From Cellulomonas sp. WB94 (GTDB lineage Bacteria; Actinomycetota; Actinomycetes; Actinomycetales; Cellulomonadaceae): DNA of 64,000 nucleotides. The DNA lies in the NCBI RefSeq assembly GCF_003115775.1, contig NZ_QEES01000002.1, positions 2,480,001-2,544,000 on the forward strand, in the 5' to 3' direction. The notes beneath the pieces are model-generated. The model had not been told where the DNA came from. It did not search any database and worked only from the letters and a program-made list of their open reading frames with translations. Position 1 is the first letter of the stretch; every line of letters starts with the position of its first letter. Below, in pieces: positions 59,029 through 64,000 of this stretch. The translations under genes and the position numbers were made by a program.

Positions 59029-59955
59029 GTGCCTGAGCTGCCCGAGGTCGAGACCGTCCGCGACGGGCTCGCACGCCACGTCCTGGACCGCACCGTGACC
59101 GCCGTCGACGTCCGGCGCGACTACAGCGTGCGACGCCACGAGGGCGGCCCGCTCGACTTCGCCGGTCGCCTGACCGGGCGGCGCCTGGCGGCAGCCGTCC
59201 GCCGCGGCAAGTTCCTGTGGCTTCCGCTCGACCCGGTCGTGGGCTCCGAGCCCGACGACGCGCTCATGGCGCACCTCGGGATGAGCGGTCAGCTGCTCGT
59301 GCGGACGACCCCGGACGAGGTGGCGGCCGGCGGGTCCCACCCGCACCTGCGGGTGCGTCTCGAGCTCACGGGCGGTGCCGCGCTGGACTTCGTGGACCAG
59401 CGCACCTTCGGGCACCTGTCGGTCACGGACCTCGAGCCGACGCCCGACGGGGCACCGGGCGGCGCCGGATCACCGCTCGCAGCCGTCCCCGGTCCCGTGG
59501 CCCACATCGCCCGCGACCTGCTCGACCCCGCGCTCGACCGCCGGGCGCTCGTGGCGGCGGTCCGCTCGCGCCGGACGGGTCTCAAGCGGGCCCTGCTCGA
59601 CCAGACGCTCGTGTCGGGGATCGGCAACATCTACGCCGACGAGACGCTGTGGCGCGCGCGCCTGCACTACGCGCGCCCGACGGACACGCTGCGCCGCACC
59701 GAGGTCGAGCGCGCGCTCGACGCCGCCGCCGAGGTGATGGCCGAGGCGCTCGCTCAGGGCGGCACGAGCTTCGACGCGCTGTACGTCAACGTCAACGGCC
59801 AGTCCGGGTACTTCGACCGGTCCCTGGCCGTCTACGGGCGTGCGGGCGAGCCCTGCCGGCGCTGCGGCGCGCCGGTGCGCCGCGACGAGTTCATGAACCG
59901 CTCGTCGTTCACGTGCCCGGTGTGCCAGCCGCGCCCGCGACACGGGCGCTGGTGA
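59029..59955 (+). CDS. mutM: formamidopyrimidine-DNA glycosylase
   Basis: 308 aa base-excision enzyme for 8-oxoguanine and formamidopyrimidines. The mature N-terminus [13 protein letters not shown] provides catalytic P2 and E3; [10 protein letters not shown] holds the conserved lysine (K61). [32 protein letters not shown] (helix-two-turn-helix) and the zinc finger [24 protein letters not shown] follow. GTG 59029 gives the required MPELPE start. Convergent with the dehydrogenase gene. Confidence 0.95.
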   Translation: MPELPEVETVRDGLARHVLDRTVTAVDVRRDYSVRRHEGGPLDFAGRLTGRRLAAAVRRGKFLWLPLDPVVGSEPDDALMAHLGMSGQLLVRTTPDEVAAGGSHPHLRVRLELTGGAALDFVDQRTFGHLSVTDLEPTPDGAPGGAGSPLAAVPGPVAHIARDLLDPALDRRALVAAVRSRRTGLKRALLDQTLVSGIGNIYADETLWRARLHYARPTDTLRRTEVERALDAAAEVMAEALAQGGTSFDALYVNVNGQSGYFDRSLAVYGRAGEPCRRCGAPVRRDEFMNRSSFTCPVCQPRPRHGRW

Positions 59956-59981
59956 CCGCAGCGACCGGCGAGGGACCGGTC

Positions 59982-60926
59982 TCAGTGCTCGACGACGTTC
60001 CGCAGCGGGCGCCCGCCCTCGAACGCCGCCAGGTTGTGTGCGATCAGCTCTGATGCACCCTGCGGTCGACCACCCGCCGCGTGGGGGCTGATCAGGATGC
60101 GCGGGGAGTCCCACAGCGGCGAGTCGGCCGGGAGCGGCTCGGTCTCGAACACGTCGAGCGCCGCACCCGCGAGTTGCTCGGAGCGCAGGGCCTCGAGCAG
60201 GGCGTCCTCGTCGAGCGTCGACCCGCGCCCGACGTTGACGACCCACGCGCTCGGCGGCAGGAGACCGAGCACGTGCGTGCCGATCGCGTGGTGGGTCTCG
60301 GGCGTCGCCGGGAGCAGACCGATGAGGACGTCGGTGGTGGGGAGCTCGGCGGGGACGTCGGCGGTGGCCACGACGCGGACGCCGGCGCGCTCACCGGCCG
60401 TCCGGGCGACGCCGGTCACGCGTGCGCCGAGCGAGGTGAGCACCGGTGCGAGCCGTGCCGCGATCGAGCCGAAGCCCCAGATCAGGACGCGGGCGCCGTC
60501 CAGCGTGCGGAACGAGCCCGGCGGGTCGAGCTGCTGCGCGCCGCCGAGCTCGCGGGCCCACCGGTGGTCGTGCTGGGCCCGCACGAGGTCCGGGACGCGC
60601 CGGGCGGCAGCCAGCACGAGCGCGAGCGCGTGCTCGGCGACGGGTCCGTCGTGCAGACCGCGGCCGTTCGTGACCACGACGTGGGATCCGAAGCCGGCAT
60701 CGAGGACCGCGTCGGGCCCGGCCGCGAGCGTCTGGACCCAGCGCAGCCGGGTCAGTCGGCGTGCGCTGTCGGCGAGCTGGCCGGGCGTGTTCATCCACAC
60801 CACCAGCACGTCCGCGTCGGTGTGCTCGGCGGGAATGGGTGCTCGGACGTCGTAGCGGACGGCCCGCACACCCTCGGGGAGCGCAGGGTCGAGCTCGATG
60901 CCGAGGGGCAGCAGCACGGTCGTCAC
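59982..60926 (-). CDS. D-2-hydroxyacid dehydrogenase (NAD-dependent)
   Basis: 314 aa. The catalytic domain includes RWVQTLAAGPDAVLDAGF and VTNGRGLHDGPVAEHALALVLAAARR. The Rossmann motif is VLIWGFGSIAARLAPVLTSLGARVTGVART; VVNVGRGSTLDEDALLEAL, ALDVFETEPLPADSPLWDSPRILISPHAAG contains the catalytic Glu and His. Substrate unassigned (glyoxylate/hydroxypyruvate-like group). The usual GxGxxG is GFGSIA. GTG 60926 is preferred (GGAGGA upstream); an open frame to 61025 is not protein-like. Divergent from the response regulator. Confidence 0.9.
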   Translation of the reverse strand: MTTVLLPLGIELDPALPEGVRAVRYDVRAPIPAEHTDADVLVVWMNTPGQLADSARRLTRLRWVQTLAAGPDAVLDAGFGSHVVVTNGRGLHDGPVAEHALALVLAAARRVPDLVRAQHDHRWARELGGAQQLDPPGSFRTLDGARVLIWGFGSIAARLAPVLTSLGARVTGVARTAGERAGVRVVATADVPAELPTTDVLIGLLPATPETHHAIGTHVLGLLPPSAWVVNVGRGSTLDEDALLEALRSEQLAGAALDVFETEPLPADSPLWDSPRILISPHAAGGRPQGASELIAHNLAAFEGGRPLRNVVEH

Positions 60927-61006
60927 AGGTCGTCCTCCAGATAGGTCGCAGACGGGACAGCGCGTCCGGCGGGAGAGTCGGTGTCGGGTATCGGGCGCGC
61001 TCTGGA

Positions 61007-61012
61007 TACGAT
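61007..61012 (+). promoter_or_regulatory. -10 hexamer TACGAT for the leaderless response regulator gene
   Basis: TACGAT ends 6 nt before GTG 61019. Confidence 0.55.
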
Positions 61013-61018
61013 GCCACC

Positions 61019-61699
61019 GTGCCACCTACGACGCCCGCCCCGCAGGCCGACCGCACCGGTCCCATCACGGTCATGATCGTCGACGACCACGAGGTCGTCA
61101 GGCGAGGAATCGCCGAGGTGGTCGAACGGACCGAGGGGATGACGGTCGTCGCCGAGGCGGGCTCCGTCGCCGACGGTGTCCGCCGCGCCGCCCTCGTCCA
61201 CCCGCAGATCCTGCTCGTCGACCTCCAGCTGCCCGACGGCACGGGGATCGACCTCCTCAAGCGGACGCGGGAGACACTCCCCGACGCGCGTGCGATCGTC
61301 CTGACCTCGTTCGACGACGACGACGCGCTCGCCGAGGCGCTCGAGGCGGGCGCTGCCGCCTACCTGCTCAAGAGCGTCCGGGGCGCAGAGATCACCGACG
61401 TCATCCGCGCGGTCGCGTCGGGGCGCACGCTGCTCGACGAGCGCACGGTGACGCGCCGCCGGGCCGGCCACGACGACCCGACCGAGAACCTGACGCCGAG
61501 CGAGCTCAAGGTGCTCGACCTCATCGGCGAGGGCCTGTCGAACCGCGAGATCGCGGAGCGTCTCGGGGTTGCCGAGAAGACCGTGAAGAACCACATCACG
61601 TCGCTGCTGTCGAAGATGGGTCTGCAGCGCCGCACGCAGGTCGCCGCGTGGGTCTCGGCCCGCAAGCACTCGGGCTGGCGTGCCGAGACGAACCACTGA
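61019..61699 (+). CDS. NarL/FixJ-type response regulator
   Basis: 226 aa. The receiver domain has D22/D23, phosphoacceptor D68 (QILLVDLQLPDG), the T/S residue in IVLTSFDDD and lysine in AAYLLKSVRG. The LuxR-type helix-turn-helix (about 158-215) reads LTPSELKVLDLIGEGLSNREIAERLGVAEKTVKNHITSLLSKMG. DevR/DosR-like in both domains. GTG 61019 is set by the hexamer. It is convergent with the histidine kinase gene, its likely partner. Confidence 0.93.
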   Translation: MPPTTPAPQADRTGPITVMIVDDHEVVRRGIAEVVERTEGMTVVAEAGSVADGVRRAALVHPQILLVDLQLPDGTGIDLLKRTRETLPDARAIVLTSFDDDDALAEALEAGAAAYLLKSVRGAEITDVIRAVASGRTLLDERTVTRRRAGHDDPTENLTPSELKVLDLIGEGLSNREIAERLGVAEKTVKNHITSLLSKMGLQRRTQVAAWVSARKHSGWRAETNH

Positions 61700-61770
61700 C
61701 CCGCTGACCTCCGGCCGCATGCTCACCGGCTGAACGCTGCGCCGGCACCGCGGAGGCTGCACCCGCGGGA

Positions 61771-63486
61771 TCAGCCCAGCGGGGCCTCGAACGTCAGCAG
61801 GGCGCCGCGGCCTGCGGGCGAGGCGCCCAGGGTGAACGTCCCGCCGTGCTGCCGTGCCCGAGCCGCCAGGTTGCCGGTCCCGGAACGTCGCGCCCTCATC
61901 GCGGGCAGCCCGACGCCGTCGTCCTCGACCTCGACGATGACGGTCCCCGTCGGCCCCTGACCCTTGACGATGACCCTGACGGCGACCGATGACGCCTGCG
62001 CGTGCCGGGCGGCGTTCGCGAGGCCCTCCCGGACGACCGCGACGACGTCGTCGGTCAGGTCGGGGCCGATCCGTGCGTCGATCTGGTCGGCCTCGATGTA
62101 GTCGCCGTCGGGCACGCTCTCGCCGTCCAGCATGACCACGAATGACGGCGCGAAGCCGAGCCCGGTCCGCGCGAGCGACGCCTCGCGGCGCAGCCGCTCG
62201 ACGATGCCGTTCGCCGCGTCGGGGTCCCGCAGCGCGTAGACGATCTGGCGGATCTGTCGGACCGACGCATCGACGTTGTCGAGCGCGTCCTCGACGATGC
62301 TCGTGAGCTCGCTGGGGTCGACGCCGCGGGCCGCGCGCCGCCGGACCGTCTCGAGCTGCATGCCGGTCGCGAAGAGCTGCTGGATGGCGAGGTCGTGCAG
62401 GTCACGCGCGATCCGCTCACGCTCGTCGAGCAGGGCCGCGACGTCCTGGGCGTGCCGCGCCTCGGCCAGGACGAAGGCGAGCGCGGCCTGGGCGGCGAAC
62501 GACTCGGCGGTCACGAGGTCGCTCGACTCGAACGCCGAGCCGCCGATGCGGCGCATCAGGATGAGCACGCCGACGCCGCGCCCCGACGTCTGCAGCGGGG
62601 CGAACATCGCCGGGCCGAACGCCCGCATCGGCAGGACCCGCACCACGCGGGACTGCGACAGGGACTCCACGAGCAGCCCGTGGCCCTCTCCCATGACCGA
62701 CCACGACGGACCGTCGGACGGCATGACCGAGCCGATGAGGCTCTCGGCCGCGTGACCGTCGGCCAGCTCGATGACGAGCTCGCCGCCGACGCCGGGGAGC
62801 GCGAGCGCGGCCGTGTCGGCCCCGGCGACCTCACGGGCCGTGGCGGCGATGTGCGCGAGCGCCTCTTCCTCGTCGACGCCTGAGAGCAGCATCGTAGTGA
62901 TGTCCTGGCCGGCGCGGAGCCAGTGCTCACGGCGTGCCGCGTTCGCGTAGAGCTGGGCGTTCGCGAGCGCGACCCCGGCCGACAAGGCGAGCGCGATCAC
63001 GACGTCGGCGTCCGCCTCGGTGAACCCGCCCTGCTTGTCGGCGAGGTACAGATAGCCGTAGACCTTCTCGCGCACGCGGACGGCGGTGCCGAGGAACGCG
63101 CCCATCGGGGGGTGGTTGGCCGGGAAGCCGCGGAACGCCGGATGGTGCGTGAGGTCGTCGAGCGCGAGCACGCCTTCGTCAGGGATCTCGCCGAGGACCC
63201 CGATGTTGTGGGGCGCGTGCCGCAGCATCGCGGCGACGGCCGGGGACACGCCGACCTGCACGAAGGTCGTCGAGGCGCCGCGCGCGTCGAGCACGTTGAG
63301 CGCACCGAAGCTCGCCCCGGTCAGCTCGACGCTCGCCTCGACGAACCGCTCGAGGACGCCGGTCAGGTCGAGCCCGCTCGCGACGGACAGGACCGCGTCC
63401 AGGAGGTCGTCGCGACCCTTGTCGGCCTGGGTCGTGCCGCCGTCGACGGGCGGTACCGCGGTGCGGGCGTCGTCGCGCGTGGTCAT
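61771..63486 (-). CDS. GAF-GAF sensor histidine kinase (DevS/DosS-like)
   Basis: 571 aa without membrane segments. GAF-A spans about 42-180 and includes the NHPPMGAFLGTAVRVREKVYGYLYLADK block shared with DevS/DosS; GAF-B spans about 195-345. The HisKA_3 dimerisation helix carries phosphoacceptor H364 (ARDLHDLAIQQLFATG), and the ATPase domain has VREGLANAARHAQAS (N box), EDDGVGLP and SGTGNLAARA. Mycobacterial relatives bind heme in GAF-A; whether this one does cannot be decided here. It lies directly downstream of cydC, so redox input is plausible. Confidence 0.92.
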   Translation of the reverse strand: MTTRDDARTAVPPVDGGTTQADKGRDDLLDAVLSVASGLDLTGVLERFVEASVELTGASFGALNVLDARGASTTFVQVGVSPAVAAMLRHAPHNIGVLGEIPDEGVLALDDLTHHPAFRGFPANHPPMGAFLGTAVRVREKVYGYLYLADKQGGFTEADADVVIALALSAGVALANAQLYANAARREHWLRAGQDITTMLLSGVDEEEALAHIAATAREVAGADTAALALPGVGGELVIELADGHAAESLIGSVMPSDGPSWSVMGEGHGLLVESLSQSRVVRVLPMRAFGPAMFAPLQTSGRGVGVLILMRRIGGSAFESSDLVTAESFAAQAALAFVLAEARHAQDVAALLDERERIARDLHDLAIQQLFATGMQLETVRRRAARGVDPSELTSIVEDALDNVDASVRQIRQIVYALRDPDAANGIVERLRREASLARTGLGFAPSFVVMLDGESVPDGDYIEADQIDARIGPDLTDDVVAVVREGLANAARHAQASSVAVRVIVKGQGPTGTVIVEVEDDGVGLPAMRARRSGTGNLAARARQHGGTFTLGASPAGRGALLTFEAPLG

Positions 63487-63510
63487 GCGTCCTCCGGGTC
63501 GTCGTCCTGC

Positions 63511-64000
63511 TCAGTCGTCGTCGTGCTCACGGGCCAGCGACTCACGGTAGCCGTCGTGGGTGCAGAGCAGCTCGGCGTGGGTCCCGCGCGCCTCGACCCG
63601 TCCGTCCCGCAGCAGGACGACCTCGTCGGCCGCGTCGAGCGGGGTCAGTCGGTGCGTGACGACGACGACGCCGCGAGCGCGGTCCACCGCGGTGCGCGCA
63701 GCGGTCCCGGGTGCGGTGGCGCTCTGGTTCAGCAGGTCCCGGACGAGGAGGTCCGCGGTAGCCCGGTCGAGGTGCTCACCGGGCTCGTCGACGAGCAGCA
63801 GCGGTGCCGGCGCGACCAGGGCGCGGGCGAGCAGGAGGCGCCGCCGTTCGCCTCCGGAGACGTTCTGCGCGTCGGTGCCGAGCTGGGTGTCGACGCCGTC
63901 CGGCAGCCCGACGAGCCAGTCCGTCAGCCCGGCCCGGCGCAACGCGTCGAGCGCCTCGTCGGGGGAGACGTCGCCGCGGGCGACCCGGAGGTTCTCGAGC
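63511..64000 (-). CDS. cydC: thiol reductant ABC exporter subunit CydC, C-terminal part
   Basis: Open to the window edge; about 162 codons of the ATPase domain are seen. LENLRVARGDVSPDEALDALRRAGLTDWLVGLPDGVDTQLG, signature NVSGGERRRLLLARALVAPAPLLLVDEPGEHLD (with Walker B) and VVVVTHRL (H-loop) are diagnostic of CydC-type exporters, which with CydD move cysteine or glutathione and are needed for cytochrome bd. The stop at 63511 precedes the histidine kinase start by 24 bp, so both are probably cotranscribed. The membrane domain and partner cydD lie outside the window. Confidence 0.88.
   Translation of the reverse strand, partial: LENLRVARGDVSPDEALDALRRAGLTDWLVGLPDGVDTQLGTDAQNVSGGERRRLLLARALVAPAPLLLVDEPGEHLDRATADLLVRDLLNQSATAPGTAARTAVDRARGVVVVTHRLTPLDAADEVVLLRDGRVEARGTHAELLCTHDGYRESLAREHDDD

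Noticed and set aside
61771-63486. Heme-binding oxygen sensor
   Set aside because: The kinase resembles DevS/DosS, but I cannot place the heme-ligating histidine without an alignment, so no ligand is claimed.

Overview
The window is 64 kb of very GC-rich chromosome from an actinomycete. Gene content and order (gatCAB; ilvBNC; gpsA-ddl-DUF3515-thiL; rpmB-fakA-recG; rsmD-coaD-yceD-rpmF-rnc-mutM; TipAS-type MerR; DevS-type histidine kinase next to cydC) point to the Micrococcales, most likely Cellulomonas or a close relative. That assignment is inference from gene content, not from a marker-gene comparison. There is no CRISPR array, phage, insertion sequence or rRNA. Two tRNA genes lie near 36.5 kb.

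Layout. 1-5.5 kb: the end of an acetyltransferase, a small conserved protein, the complete gatCAB amidotransferase operon and a RimJ-like acetyltransferase. 5.6-11.1 kb: a TipAS-type MerR regulator, a carbinolamine-dehydratase/VOC fusion, ilvD, an internally deleted flavin-oxidase-like remnant and a GH13 alpha-glucosidase. 11.1-19.7 kb: branched-chain amino acid block (leader peptide and attenuator, ilvB, ilvN, ilvC, ASCH protein, leuB, ilvE, second leader peptide and attenuator, cimA). 19.7-25.6 kb: a membrane-anchored secreted protein, lipoate ligase, LCP protein, a degenerate Nudix protein, yggS, yccF and ybaK. 25.6-33.9 kb: a VIT-type iron transporter with two DtxR-like boxes, a DUF3516 helicase, PPK2, a CsoR/CstR-type repressor with a methyltransferase and a DUF302 protein, a DNA-glycosylase-annotated protein, another methyltransferase and a FAH-family hydrolase. 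34-36.7 kb: gltX, a HAD phosphatase, tRNA-Gln(CTG) and tRNA-Glu(CTC). 36.8-39.8 kb: an IclR regulator (NdgR type) divergent from leuCD. 39.9-48.9 kb: murA, an internally deleted Mg2+ P-type ATPase, plsC, gpsA, a trans-sulfuration enzyme, ddl, a DUF3515 lipoprotein, thiL and an acetyltransferase. 49-60 kb: rpmB divergent from fakA-recG-ABC transporter-rsmD-coaD-coiled-coil protein-yceD-rpmF-rnc-mutM. 60-64 kb: a 2-hydroxyacid dehydrogenase, a NarL-type response regulator convergent with a GAF-GAF histidine kinase, and the 3' end of cydC.

How it works together. ilvD, ilvBNC, leuB, ilvE, cimA and leuCD cover almost all of isoleucine, valine and leucine synthesis. Two short leader ORFs rich in Ile, Leu and Val codons, each followed by a terminator, imply transcription attenuation at two places, and an IclR regulator sits at leuCD. 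Over two dozen genes share one start architecture: a TANNNT hexamer 5-8 nt (usually 6) before an ATG or GTG, as expected for leaderless mRNAs. I used this to choose many start codons.

Most notable observations: (i) perfect hairpins at and just inside the start of rnc, candidates for RNase III autoregulation; (ii) the two attenuators, especially the one before cimA; (iii) an apparent frameshift in the N-terminal extension of ilvB; (iv) two genes with clean in-frame internal deletions; (v) tandem minisatellites sitting on or next to stop codons at five loci; (vi) paired DtxR-like boxes and paired CsoR-like operators.
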